From: SIG603 sp964370775
GTDB lineage: Bacteria; Bacillota; Clostridia; Oscillospirales; Acutalibacteraceae
Reading direction: 5' to 3'
Assembly: GCA_964370775.1 (NCBI GenBank)
Contig: CAYJKT010000006.1
Span: 37,588-101,587 of the forward strand
Length of the DNA stretch: 64,000 bases
Positions 52,341 through 61,020 of this stretch are shown here, piece after piece (position 1 is the stretch's first letter; the number at the start of each line of letters is the position of its first letter). The notes below the pieces were generated by a model. The model saw only the letters and a program-made list of their open reading frames with translations, had not been told where the DNA came from and did no database searches. Both the position numbers and the translations under genes were made by a program.

Positions 52341-52612
52341 AAATTTAAAGTTTCACCTTTCTTGTTTAGTTCTATCCTCTTTAAAATGGTAGACGATGAA
52401 ATCTGGCTTATATATACCACTTCTTCCCCATTTTCATAACATACCACAAAAGCTTTTGGTAGCTCATAGCTAACATTAACTACCTTGTTTTCTTTTTGAA
52501 CCCTCTTTAAAAAATCTCTTGTTTTATAAGATGTTGTGCTGTTGTCTAAGTCAAAAATACCTACAATATTTTTTGTTCTTATAACAGTATTTTCTCCCAA
52601 ATGTAAATACAT
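52337..52612 (-). CDS. remB: RemB/DUF370-family regulator
   Basis: A 91-residue member of the extracellular matrix regulatory family (RemA/RemB, DUF370), DNA-binding in B. subtilis RemA. Seen: MYLHLGENTVIRTKNIVGIF, STTSYKTRDFLKRVQ and PKAFVVCYENGEEVVYISQI. In Firmicutes this gene (yaaB) sits between recF and gyrB, as here. RemB's exact targets are not known. Confidence 0.93.
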   Translation of the reverse strand: MYLHLGENTVIRTKNIVGIFDLDNSTTSYKTRDFLKRVQKENKVVNVSYELPKAFVVCYENGEEVVYISQISSSTILKRIELNKKGETLNL

Positions 52613-52613
52613 A

Positions 52614-53720
52614 TTAAGTTATTTTTCCTTCTTTAACATAAAACATTTTACCTCTTTGCATAAGGTTTACGGTGTTAGGGTTGCAACAACTTATAAAAAT
52701 TTGTCTGCCTGTTAATTTATTCAAAATATAGTTTTGTCTTTTATTATCAAGCTCGCTCATAACATCATCTAGCAAAATTATCGGTGTTTCACCAATATTT
52801 TTTTCTAAAACAGAAGCCTCAGCCAATTTCATTGCAATAACTGCACTTCTTTGTTGCCCTTGTGAACCATAAGTTCGTGTAACCAAATTGTTTATCACAA
52901 TCTCACAGTCATCTCTATGAGGCCCAACACTTGTTATGCCAAGCTTTATATCATTTTTAAGTGATTTTTTTAAGGCTTTTCTAAAAATTTCTTCGCTTTT
53001 TTCTAAAAAATCATCATCTTTATTTCCTAAAGGTAAATAACTTATAGAAAATTCCTCTTTATTTTCAGAAATACCAAAATAAATTTCACGTGCTCTCTCG
53101 TTTAATGCTTTTACGTAATTAATTCTTTTGTTAATTATCTCAGTTCCAAAGCTAATTAGTCGGCTATCCCAAACTTCTAGCATGTCTTTTAAGTCAGAAT
53201 TACTTTGCATTTGCCTTAAAAGTGCATTTCTTTGCATTAAAACTCTGTTGTATTTTGATAATATTTTTGTGTACCCTGGTTTGATTTGACAAATCGCACC
53301 ATCAATGAAAGACCTTCTTAAAGCTGGCCCCTCTTTTATTAAAAGTAGGTGTTCTGGAGAAAAAACAACTGCGCATATCTTGCCAACAAGTGCAGAGCCT
53401 GTTTTTTTTTCTACTCCGTTAATCACAGAATTTTTTTTGCCTGAATTAAAGTTAAGCACAGCCCATTGGTCTCTTTGCTCACTAAAAAACTCAGCATGAA
53501 GTTTGGCTAATTTGCTGTTTTTATAGTTAATTATCTTTGGCAGTTCACGGTCTTTATTGCCTCTAAAGGAATGTCCACCCGTAAAAAGCCAAATTGCTTC
53601 TAGCAAATTAGTCTTACCCTGTGCATTGTCGCCATAAATTATATTAATTTCTTCATCAGGATAAATATTATCGTCCTCTAAGTTTCTAAAATTCTCATAA
53701 CTTAGCTTGGTTATTCTCAT
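52614..53720 (-). CDS. recF: DNA replication and repair protein RecF
   Basis: SMC-like ATPase that aids RecA loading at gaps. 368 residues from ATG 53720, which overlaps the yaaA stop by 4 bases (ATGA). Seen: LSYENFRNLEDDNIYPDEEI, YGDNAQGKTNLLEAIW (Walker A), RSFIDGAICQ, GSQGQQRSAVIAMKLAEA (signature) and PIILLDDVMSELDNKR (Walker B). Confidence 0.97.
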   Translation of the reverse strand: MRITKLSYENFRNLEDDNIYPDEEINIIYGDNAQGKTNLLEAIWLFTGGHSFRGNKDRELPKIINYKNSKLAKLHAEFFSEQRDQWAVLNFNSGKKNSVINGVEKKTGSALVGKICAVVFSPEHLLLIKEGPALRRSFIDGAICQIKPGYTKILSKYNRVLMQRNALLRQMQSNSDLKDMLEVWDSRLISFGTEIINKRINYVKALNERAREIYFGISENKEEFSISYLPLGNKDDDFLEKSEEIFRKALKKSLKNDIKLGITSVGPHRDDCEIVINNLVTRTYGSQGQQRSAVIAMKLAEASVLEKNIGETPIILLDDVMSELDNKRQNYILNKLTGRQIFISCCNPNTVNLMQRGKMFYVKEGKIT

Positions 53721-53926
53721 ACAAGCTTGCAAACCTCTTCCAAAAAGGTAAAATAATCACCTTTTCTCATTTTTTTGCCTCTTTGAGTGCATTGCTCTCC
53801 ATTTACTTTAACATGTCCACCTTGAATAGCAACTTTTGCCATTCCTCCAGTGTCAACCGCTCCAGCAAGTTTCATCATGTTGTCTAGTCTGATAAACTCA
53901 GTGTCTATCGTTAATTTTTTTTCCAT
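53717..53926 (-). CDS. yaaA: S4-domain RNA-binding protein YaaA
   Basis: A 69-residue S4-domain protein, conserved between dnaN and recF in Firmicutes. Seen: FIRLDNMMKLAGAVDTGGMA, VAIQGGHVKVNGEQCTQRGK and KMRKGDYFTF. Thought to act in ribosome or RNA metabolism; no defined substrate. Confidence 0.95.
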   Translation of the reverse strand: MEKKLTIDTEFIRLDNMMKLAGAVDTGGMAKVAIQGGHVKVNGEQCTQRGKKMRKGDYFTFLEEVCKLV

Positions 53927-53961
53927 TTATTGCCTCTCTCTGCATAAATTTATACAGAAAC

Positions 53962-55053
53962 TTATTTTAATCTTACAGGAAGAACTAAAAATAGGAAATT
54001 GTCTCCTTCAGGTGGACAAATAACCATTGGGTTTATAGCTCCTGTAATTTTTATCAAGATTTCATCACAATCACAGTGTTTTAAAGCATCTAAAAGATAC
54101 TTATTGTTGAAGCCCATTTGTAAAGATGGTCCATTAATTGTGCATTCAAGTTCATCATTTGCTTTACCAATGGCTGTGTTACAAGAAAGTTTAATGAAAT
54201 TATCTTCAAAAATGCACTTTACAGGACTTTTTAGCCTGTCGTTTATAAGCAAAGATACTCTTTCAGTGCTTTCAATGAATTTTCTTGTGTTAACATGAAC
54301 CAAAGTATCGCCATTTTTAGGTATTGCTGTTTTATAATCTAGGAACTCTCCCTCTAAAACTGATGAAACCAAAGTGTAGTTGCCAATCTTGAACATAATA
54401 TGGCGTCTACCTGGGAAAATCTCTATCTCTTCATCGCCATTTAGCTTTACAAGTTCAGACAAAGCTTTTCCTGGAACTATAAAGTTCATGCGTTCAGAAA
54501 GATTTACTCTCTCTTTTCTCATAGCTAGTCTATATCCATCAACAGAAACTAAATCGAAAACACCGTCTTCGATATTAAAAAGGCTTCCTTGGTTTATAGG
54601 CTTAGAGTCGTTATCTGCTGTTGCAAATATAGTTTGGTTTATCATGCCTTTTAAAAGTTCAGTATTAATTTTGATAGAATTTTCGTTTCCAATGCTTGGA
54701 AGTTGAATAAATTCATCTGGATTAATGCAAACTATAGAAAATTCACTGTTACCACTTGTTATCTCTGCAACGTTTTTATCGTTGATAGTTATATTTATAT
54801 TATCAGACGGAGCTTTTCTTACTATTTCTGCAATAAGTTTAGCAGGAATAACAATTTTTCCCTCTGTAGTAATATCGGCATCAATTACAGTTTTCATACC
54901 AATTTCAAGGTCATAAGCTGTAAGTTCAATTGTTTTATCGTTTGTTACAAAAAGTACTCCCTCTAAAGCTGGAATTGTACTTTTGCTTGAAACAACTCTT
55001 AGTATATTTGTTAGTGCTTCTGAAAAAGCTGATTTATTTACTGTAAATTTCAT
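53962..55053 (-). CDS. dnaN: DNA polymerase III beta clamp
   Basis: Sliding clamp. 363 residues. Seen: MKFTVNKSAFSEALTNILRV, VSSKSTIPALEGVLF, LVSVDGYRLAMRKE, and the C-terminal PMVICPPEGDNFLFLVLPVR, the clamp's typical end. AGAGGTCAAA precedes ATG 55053. Second gene from the origin, 373 bases after dnaA. Confidence 0.98.
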   Translation of the reverse strand: MKFTVNKSAFSEALTNILRVVSSKSTIPALEGVLFVTNDKTIELTAYDLEIGMKTVIDADITTEGKIVIPAKLIAEIVRKAPSDNINITINDKNVAEITSGNSEFSIVCINPDEFIQLPSIGNENSIKINTELLKGMINQTIFATADNDSKPINQGSLFNIEDGVFDLVSVDGYRLAMRKERVNLSERMNFIVPGKALSELVKLNGDEEIEIFPGRRHIMFKIGNYTLVSSVLEGEFLDYKTAIPKNGDTLVHVNTRKFIESTERVSLLINDRLKSPVKCIFEDNFIKLSCNTAIGKANDELECTINGPSLQMGFNNKYLLDALKHCDCDEILIKITGAINPMVICPPEGDNFLFLVLPVRLK

Positions 55054-55426
55054 TTTGACCTCTTAGTTTTTACATAAATTGTTTTTAACATTGGATTTCT
55101 TTAATTTTTAGCAATTATAAAAAATTATGCTTTTTATCTTTATATATTAAAATAATAAATAGAAGAAATAGTAGGGGCTGTGAAAAAGTTTAAAACTTCG
55201 AAAAATCGGATAAGACCGACGTTTTTGAGCACTAAGTTTTTAGACTTTTAAAACTGAAAACTTGTTTAAAAGTTTAAATCTTTTTTGTTTCAACACAATT
55301 AAACAATGTTTTAACATGGAAAACTTAAAACTTGTTGAAAAAAAGTTAAATACATACAAGGCATTATATGTGTAAATATGCATGCAAATATACATCATGT
55401 ATTAACTTAGTTAACTAAAAACATAA
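55054..55426. other. oriC: dnaA-dnaN gap, origin candidate with DnaA-box-like 9-mers
   Basis: AT-rich 373-bp gap. TTTTNAACA on either strand is exact at 55082, 55263 and 55333 and has one mismatch at 55287 and 55308. Canonical TTATCCACA is absent. GGGGCTGTGAAAAAGT at 55165-55182 resembles the terminal repeat of IS1182-type elements, possibly a remnant. The gap also carries the dnaN leader. Strand switch of genes and dnaA itself support an origin in this gap or in 56738-57090. Confidence 0.65.
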
Positions 55427-56737
55427 TTAAATTGACTTAATGTTCTTAATAATATCTTCAACTGTTCTTTTTAGATGTGGATCTTCATCAAATTTTTTCT
55501 CTATTTGCTGAATTTGGTACACCATTGTAGAGTGGTCACGGTTACCCATAACTTCTCCAATGTTTGCCATAGGCATTTGAGTTATCTCTCTTATTATATA
55601 AGAAGCAATTTGACGTGCCTTAGAAATTTTTGCATGACGCTTTGTGGACTCTAAGTCCTCGCGAGAACAACCGTAAGTCCTTGTTACTTCTTCAATAATT
55701 TTATCTACAGTTATAGGAGTCGGTTCGTCATCTTTAAATATATCACTAATAGCATTTTGTGCTGTAATTATGCTAGGAGTTTTGCCTTCTAATATATTGT
55801 ATGCTTTAATTTTTTTAACTACGCCTTCTAATTGTCTAATATTAGTCTTTAATTTATTAGCTATGAACTCACATACATTATTAGGTAAGTCTAATTCTAA
55901 AAGTTGAGCTTTTCTTCTTATAATAGCAACTCTTGTCTCAAAGTTTGGTGGTTGAATGTCTGCAGTAAGACCTGACTCAAAACGTGTTTTCAGCCTGTCT
56001 TCAAGTGTTGCAATATCCTTAGGTGGTCTATCAGATGTAAGTATAATTTGCTTTTTAGCTTCAAATAAAGTGTTAAAGGTATGGAAAAATTCTTCCTGAG
56101 TAGATTCTTTACCTCCAATAAATTGAACGTCATCCATCAAGAAAACATCTGCTTTTCTATATTTTTCTCTAAATGCTAAAGTTGTACCTTTTGTAATCGC
56201 CTCAATAAGCTCGTTTGTAAATTCATCGCTTCGAACATACACAATTAATAAGTTAGGGTTTTTTTGTTGTATGTATGAAGAAATAGCATTAAGTAAGTGA
56301 GTTTTACCTAATCCTGAGTTTCCATAAATAAACAATGGGTTATATATTCTTGCAGGTTTTGTAGCAACTGCAACACATGCTGCGTGTGCAAAGTTGTTAG
56401 ACGGCCCTACAATAAATGTCTCAAATGTTAAATCATAATATTCTTTAGACTTTGAAGCACTTTGCTTTTCTTCATTCACGGTTTCTTCGTGAATAATTAT
56501 TTTATAACTTACTTCTATACCAAAAACAGCACTAAAAGCCTCTGTCAATAAATCTTGATAACATCTTTCAAGAGTTTGCTTGTGAAATTGGTTTGGTGCC
56601 TCTATTACAGCAGTTTTATTATCGAAATCTAAATCGATAGGCACAAGTCTTGTAAACCATGTTGTAAACGCGATATCAGTAATCTTAGTTTTGCAATAAT
56701 CGCACACTAAATTCCACGCTTCGTTAAAATTTTCCAT
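55427..56737 (-). CDS. dnaA: Chromosomal replication initiator DnaA
   Basis: AAA+ initiator that melts oriC. 436 residues, slightly short because the linker domain II is small. Domain I (WNLVCDYCKTKITDIAFTTW), Walker A FIYGNSGLGKTHLLNAI, Walker B ADVFLMDDVQFIGGKESTQE, sensor LTSDRPPKDIATLEDRLKTR, and domain IV with GNRDHSTMVYQIQQIEKKF. In E. coli and Bacillus the last motif reads DHTTV(L/I)HA; here DHSTMVYQ, and the box-recognising residues therefore differ. Confidence 0.98.
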   Translation of the reverse strand: MENFNEAWNLVCDYCKTKITDIAFTTWFTRLVPIDLDFDNKTAVIEAPNQFHKQTLERCYQDLLTEAFSAVFGIEVSYKIIIHEETVNEEKQSASKSKEYYDLTFETFIVGPSNNFAHAACVAVATKPARIYNPLFIYGNSGLGKTHLLNAISSYIQQKNPNLLIVYVRSDEFTNELIEAITKGTTLAFREKYRKADVFLMDDVQFIGGKESTQEEFFHTFNTLFEAKKQIILTSDRPPKDIATLEDRLKTRFESGLTADIQPPNFETRVAIIRRKAQLLELDLPNNVCEFIANKLKTNIRQLEGVVKKIKAYNILEGKTPSIITAQNAISDIFKDDEPTPITVDKIIEEVTRTYGCSREDLESTKRHAKISKARQIASYIIREITQMPMANIGEVMGNRDHSTMVYQIQQIEKKFDEDPHLKRTVEDIIKNIKSI

Positions 56738-57090
56738 TAAAAATATTCCTTTGCTTTATTCATTTTCCATTAAATTATACTATTCAGCTTATTATAACAC
56801 AATTTTAAAGAAAATAAAAGCATCTGTTTAAAATTTTTTCATTATTTATACTGACATTTACTGACTTCTTTTATTAATCACATTATATTGTGGTGTATAT
56901 TTCTAAACCAACAAATTAATGTATATATTTTAATTAAGTTTGACTTTATAAAAAAAAAATCAAATTATTTATTGACATTTATGCTATTTGTAATGTATAA
57001 TGTTCTAACGTAAGATTATTTATCTGGTTCAAAACTTATTATTAAGTGTTTGTATATGTATTTATTATTCCGAAAGGGGGGTATTGAGCA
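56738..57090. other. dnaA-rpmH divergent gap, origin candidate
   Basis: Very AT-rich 353-bp gap at which gene strand switches. It includes the rpmH promoter and one exact TGTTTAAAA (56825), plus long A/T runs near 56950 that could act as an unwinding element. No gene. Confidence 0.6.
56972..57001 (+). promoter_or_regulatory. Sigma-A promoter of rpmH
   Basis: TTGACA (56972-56977), 18-base spacer, TATAAT (56996-57001), followed by rpmH 90 bases downstream. Confidence 0.85.
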
Positions 57091-57225
57091 ATGTTGAGAA
57101 CATATCAACCCAAAAAACTTCACAGAAAAAAAGAGCACGGTTTCAGAAAAAGAATGTCTGACAGAAACGGCCGTAAAGTACTTGCAAGAAGAAGAGCAAA
57201 AGGTAGAGCTCGTTTATCTTATTGA
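57091..57225 (+). CDS. rpmH: 50S ribosomal protein L34
   Basis: A 44-residue basic protein beginning MLRTYQPKKLHRKKEHGFRK and ending KGRARLSY, with the invariant RKVLARRRAKGRARL. GAAAGGGGGG precedes the ATG by about 13 bases. First gene on the right of the origin. Confidence 0.98.
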   Translation: MLRTYQPKKLHRKKEHGFRKRMSDRNGRKVLARRRAKGRARLSY

Positions 57226-57259
57226 TAATTAGCCCTATTGTAGGTATATCAGAAATTTT

Positions 57260-57284
57260 GTAGGGCGGTGTATATCACCGCCTG
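57260..57284. repeat. GTAGGG palindrome between rpmH and rnpA
   Basis: GTAGGGCGGTG tata TCACCGCCTG, stem GGCGGTG/CACCGCC. A member of the GTAGGG family in the leader between rpmH and rnpA, where it could act as a partial terminator lowering rnpA expression. Confidence 0.65.
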
Positions 57285-57302
57285 TAATTTTATAGTGTAA
57301 AT

Positions 57303-57650
57303 ATGAAAATTAATTCAATATGTGAAAATAGAGACTATAGGCGCATTTATAACAGAGGCAAAAGTATTGTTACGCCAGAAGTAGTGATCTATTTATCGAA
57401 AAACAGACAGCAAAATGTTAGAGTCGGTATTACCACAAGCAAAAAAATTGGTAATGCTGTAAAAAGAAATAGAGCAAGAAGAGTAATTAGAGAAGCTGTT
57501 AGACCATTGATAAAAGATGTTAAAAATGGTTACGATATTATTTTAGTTGCAAGAGGTAAAACTCCTTTTATTAAAAGTACAAAAATTAACAGTGTATTGA
57601 TAAAGCATTTTAAATCTTACGGTGTTTTTAATGAAGAAAATTCTAATTAA
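57303..57650 (+). CDS. rnpA: Ribonuclease P protein component
   Basis: Protein subunit of RNase P for tRNA 5' maturation. 115 residues. Seen: ENRDYRRIYNRGKSIVTPEV, GITTSKKIGNAVKRNRARRV (RNR motif) and YDIILVARGKTP. Overlaps yidD by 20 bases. Confidence 0.97.
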   Translation: MKINSICENRDYRRIYNRGKSIVTPEVVIYLSKNRQQNVRVGITTSKKIGNAVKRNRARRVIREAVRPLIKDVKNGYDIILVARGKTPFIKSTKINSVLIKHFKSYGVFNEENSN

Positions 57651-57867
57651 TATAATATTATTTTATAGAAAAAATATATCGTCTTTAAAACCTACTCCAA
57701 CATGCAGGTTTTATCCAACATGTTCGCAGTATGGCTTAGAGGCAATAGAACGCTTTGGTGCTTTAAAGGGTGGAATATTAACATTATATAGGTTTTTAAG
57801 ATGTAATCCATTTTGCAAAGGTGGTTACGACCCAGTTCCAGAGAAGAAAAACAAACTCAAACATTAG
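57631..57867 (+). CDS. yidD: Membrane protein insertion efficiency factor YidD
   Basis: A 78-residue protein with an amphipathic N terminus and the conserved CRFYPTCSQYGLEAIERFG and LRCNPFCKGGYDPVP. Helps YidC-dependent insertion. Start ATG 57631; an in-frame ATG at 57622 is also possible. Confidence 0.95.
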   Translation: MKKILINIILFYRKNISSLKPTPTCRFYPTCSQYGLEAIERFGALKGGILTLYRFLRCNPFCKGGYDPVPEKKNKLKH

Positions 57868-57875
57868 GAGAATAT

Positions 57876-58925
57876 ATGGATATATTTAATTTTTTTGGTA
57901 GCATATTAGGCTACTTATTGTGGTTTTTATACACAATATTTGGTAACTACGGTGTAGCTATTATTTTGTTTGCGCTTATTGTAAAAATGGCATTGTTCCC
58001 TTTTACTTTAAAATCGCAAAGAAGCATGGCTGGGCAAAGTAAGTTTGCTGAAAAACAAAAAGAGTTACAAAAAAAATATGCTAACAACAAAGCTTTATAC
58101 AACCAAGAGTTACAAAAGTTGTATGAAAAAGAGGGTACAAACCCTGCAAGTGGATGTTTAACTTCTTTAATACCACTACCTATTATGTTTGGTATTTATT
58201 ACTCTGTTATTTATCCTCTACAAAACACATTACATATTGCAGAAGAAAAAATTGCAGAGGCTACTGTTTATATAACTGAACAAACTAGCATTGCAGTTAC
58301 TAACTATATACAGCTTGATATTATTAGACACTGGGATACATTAAGAGAACAACTAACAATGTTTTCAGTAGAAGATGTAGAGAAAATCGATAGCTTTGTT
58401 ACTGGTTTTTCATTCTTAGGTTTAGACCTGCTTTTAACACCATCAACAGCTACTTTCACAGATTTTATCTGGATAATCCCAGCACTTTCATTAATATCTT
58501 CATTGGGTATGCAAATTCTTATGACACGCAACAGCCCTGTTAAACAACAAGGTTGCATGAAAGCTTTGATGTATGCACTACCTTTAATGTCAGCTTATTG
58601 GGCATGGATTTTCCCAGGTGCGGTTGGTTTTTACTGGGCTATTTCAAACGTTATCGGTGGTTTACAATCAGTTATCACTAAAAAATTCTTTAGCGCAGAA
58701 CACATGATAGCTAGAAAAGAAGCAGAAGTTTTTGTTACTTTGTTAGACGATGAGAAAAAAGTGAAACCACTACCTGCTGATTTACAAAAACAAGTAGCTG
58801 CTAAAATAGAGGCACAAAGTTCAGCTGCTAATCAAAATAATTCAAAAGCAAATACTGACAACAAAAAGAAAAAGAACAACAAAAATAATAAGAGTTCAAA
58901 CGATTATTTGGGAAATAAAAAATAA
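57876..58925 (+). CDS. yidC: Membrane insertase YidC/SpoIIIJ
   Basis: Inserts membrane proteins with or without Sec. 349 residues from ATG 57876 (TTAGGAGAATAT). Five or six helices: YGVAIILFALIVKMALFPFT, LIPLPIMFGIYYSVIYPLQ, FIWIIPALSLISSLGMQIL, VGFYWAISNVIGGLQSVI. Inside, a hydrophilic Arg in FALIVK-type helix is less clear. A Lys/Asn-rich tail (KKKKNNKNNKSSN) ends the protein, typical for binding ribosomes. The loop of about 60 residues between helices 2 and 3 is longer than in Bacillus. Confidence 0.95.
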   Translation: MDIFNFFGSILGYLLWFLYTIFGNYGVAIILFALIVKMALFPFTLKSQRSMAGQSKFAEKQKELQKKYANNKALYNQELQKLYEKEGTNPASGCLTSLIPLPIMFGIYYSVIYPLQNTLHIAEEKIAEATVYITEQTSIAVTNYIQLDIIRHWDTLREQLTMFSVEDVEKIDSFVTGFSFLGLDLLLTPSTATFTDFIWIIPALSLISSLGMQILMTRNSPVKQQGCMKALMYALPLMSAYWAWIFPGAVGFYWAISNVIGGLQSVITKKFFSAEHMIARKEAEVFVTLLDDEKKVKPLPADLQKQVAAKIEAQSSAANQNNSKANTDNKKKKNNKNNKSSNDYLGNKK

Positions 58926-58949
58926 TTTATTTATTGTGGAGGTATAATT

Positions 58950-59783
58950 GTGATTAAAGAAGCTATAGCTACAGGCGAAACTAACGAAATTGCCTTTAAA
59001 AATGCTTGTATGGAATTGGGCGTAGAACCTGAAAAAGCAAAAATGGAAGTTTTAGAGGAAGCTGTTAAAAAAACTTTTGGTTTATTTGGCGGAAATCCTG
59101 CAAAAGTTAAAGCGATTTATGAATTTGGTCCTGCAAAAAAAGCAGAAGCATACCTTAGAACTTTGCTAGAAAAAATGAATGTAACAGGTATTGTGCTAGA
59201 CACTACAGAAAGCGAAGATAGTTGCAATATTAATATCGACGGCGATGATATTAAGTTTATAATAGGGTATAGAGGCGATATTTTAGACTCACTTCAATAT
59301 CTAGCATCTCTAGTTGCTAACCAAGGCGAAGAGAAATATTATAGAGTATCACTTGATGTTGGTAATTTTAGAGAAAAAAGAAAAGAAACTCTTGAAAACC
59401 TAGCTAAAAAAATGGCTGCTAAATCATTAAGAATAAGCAGAAACCAAAGATTAGAGCCTATGAATCCTTATGAAAGACGCATTATTCACACTATTGTTAG
59501 TGATATAGAAGGTGTTAAATCTTGGAGTGAGGGTGCAGATTTAGGTAGACATGTTGTTATAGGCCCTGTTGACGGCGAAAAATATCGCCCAAAAAACAGA
59601 CAAGCTGGTAACAGAGGCAAAGGTAATTATAATAACAATAACAGAGGTAACAGAAAAAATAACGATAGAATAAATCCAAAGATTTCTGAGACAGCTGAAC
59701 AGCCTTTCAGCCCAGCACCACTAGACACAACGACTGAAAGAAAAAAAGCTGAAGATTCTCCGTTGTATGGCAGAATTAGATAA
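58950..59783 (+). CDS. khpB: RNA-binding protein KhpB (Jag/EloR)
   Basis: KH/R3H protein linked to cell elongation and mRNA binding. 277 residues from GTG 58950 (GGAGGTATAATT). Jag_N domain (EVLEEAVKKTFGLFGGNPAK), KH-II domain with FIIGYRGDILDSLQYLASL (GxxG present as GYRGD), R3H with RNQRLEPMNPYERRIIH. The C-terminal Asn/Gly/Arg-rich tail (about 210-277) is low complexity. Confidence 0.95.
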   Translation: MIKEAIATGETNEIAFKNACMELGVEPEKAKMEVLEEAVKKTFGLFGGNPAKVKAIYEFGPAKKAEAYLRTLLEKMNVTGIVLDTTESEDSCNINIDGDDIKFIIGYRGDILDSLQYLASLVANQGEEKYYRVSLDVGNFREKRKETLENLAKKMAAKSLRISRNQRLEPMNPYERRIIHTIVSDIEGVKSWSEGADLGRHVVIGPVDGEKYRPKNRQAGNRGKGNYNNNNRGNRKNNDRINPKISETAEQPFSPAPLDTTTERKKAEDSPLYGRIR

Positions 59784-59796
59784 ATAGTAAAAATGT

Positions 59797-59873
59797 AACA
59801 TAGGGCTCAATGATGCGCTAACCTAATCACGGTGTAAAGCTAGTGCTACTTGAATTCCCTATGTTATTTTTTT
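59797..59873 (+). terminator. Long hairpin terminator after khpB, possible small RNA
   Basis: AACATAGGG (59797-59805) pairs with CCCTATGTT (59857-59865), followed by ATTTTTTT. The 51-base internal part (with GCGCTAACC and AGCTAGTGCTACTT) is less AT-rich than its surroundings and longer than in an ordinary terminator. No riboswitch class recognised. Confidence 0.6.
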
Positions 59874-60071
59874 AATATGAATATTTAGTTAAAAATTCAT
59901 AAATAATTTAATTATTTATCTTGCAATATTACCTATTTATTTTTTATCGAAAAAATGGTACAATGTAGAAGTGTATTTTTACTATAGACACTTGTATTTG
60001 ATTTAGTATTAAACAAAGACAGCTTTGTTTAAATATAACACGAAAATTTAAAAAAATGAGAGGGGATTATA

Positions 60072-61016
60072 ATGTTCAAGTACATTATAAAAAGGCTAGG
60101 ATATGCGTTTCTTACAATATTTGTTTTAATTACGTTGACTTTCTTTTTAATGCAACTATTACCGGGAGACCCATTTACAGGAGAAAAACAAATACCTGAT
60201 GCTATTATGGAAAGCATGCTTGCAAAATATGGTTTAGACAAACCAGTTTGGCAACAATACTTTATTTACTTAGGTAATGCGTTCCAAGGAGACTTAGGTA
60301 TATCATTAAGTGATAATAGAGAGGTTACAGATAAAATTATGTCTACCTTTGCTATTAGTTTTGATTTAGGTGTACGTTCACTACTTGTTGCTACAATCGG
60401 TGGTGTTGGCTTAGGTATCATTGCTGCTGTTAACAGAGGTAAAGTAGGGGATACACTTTCAATGTTTGTAGCTCTTATCGGTGTTTCTGTTCCAAGCTTT
60501 ATCGTGGCGTCATTGTTACAATATTATTTAGCTGTTGTTTTATTCCAAGCAACAGGTATAAAGTTCTTCCCAGTTACCGGTTGGGGTGACTTCAACCAAA
60601 CTATTCTGCCAACTTTTGCACTAAGTTTTGGTTCACTTGCAACAATCTCAAGATTAATGCGTACAAGTATGCTAGATGTTTTAGCTTCTGACTATATTAA
60701 AACTGCAAAAGCTAAAGGTCTTTCACAAGCAAAAATTATATGGAAACACGCTGTTAGAAACGCAATTATGCCTGTTATCACAGTTTTAGGCCCAATAACT
60801 GCTGCTATTTTAACAGGTGGCTTTGTTGTGGAAAACGTATTCTCTATCCCTGGTATGGGTAGAATTTTCGTAACAAGTATTCAATCTCGTGACTATACAA
60901 TGATTGTTGGTACAACAATTTTCTATGGTTCGTTCTTAGTTTTAGCAAATTTAGTTGTTGACTTAGCTTATGGATTTATTGACCCTAGAGTTAAATTAGC
61001 GAAAGGAAAGGAGTAA
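60072..61016 (+). CDS. oppB: Oligopeptide ABC transporter permease OppB
   Basis: First permease of a peptide importer. 314 residues, six helices. Seen: MFKYIIKRLGYAFLTIFVLI, QLLPGDPFTGEK (typical DPF), LDKPVWQQYFIYLGNAFQGD, and the EAA loop AKAKGLSQAKIIWKHAVRNA. The operon is oppBCDF; AGAGGGGATTATA precedes the ATG. A -10-like TACAAT is at 59959. Confidence 0.94.
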   Translation: MFKYIIKRLGYAFLTIFVLITLTFFLMQLLPGDPFTGEKQIPDAIMESMLAKYGLDKPVWQQYFIYLGNAFQGDLGISLSDNREVTDKIMSTFAISFDLGVRSLLVATIGGVGLGIIAAVNRGKVGDTLSMFVALIGVSVPSFIVASLLQYYLAVVLFQATGIKFFPVTGWGDFNQTILPTFALSFGSLATISRLMRTSMLDVLASDYIKTAKAKGLSQAKIIWKHAVRNAIMPVITVLGPITAAILTGGFVVENVFSIPGMGRIFVTSIQSRDYTMIVGTTIFYGSFLVLANLVVDLAYGFIDPRVKLAKGKE

Positions 61017-61020
61017 ATTA

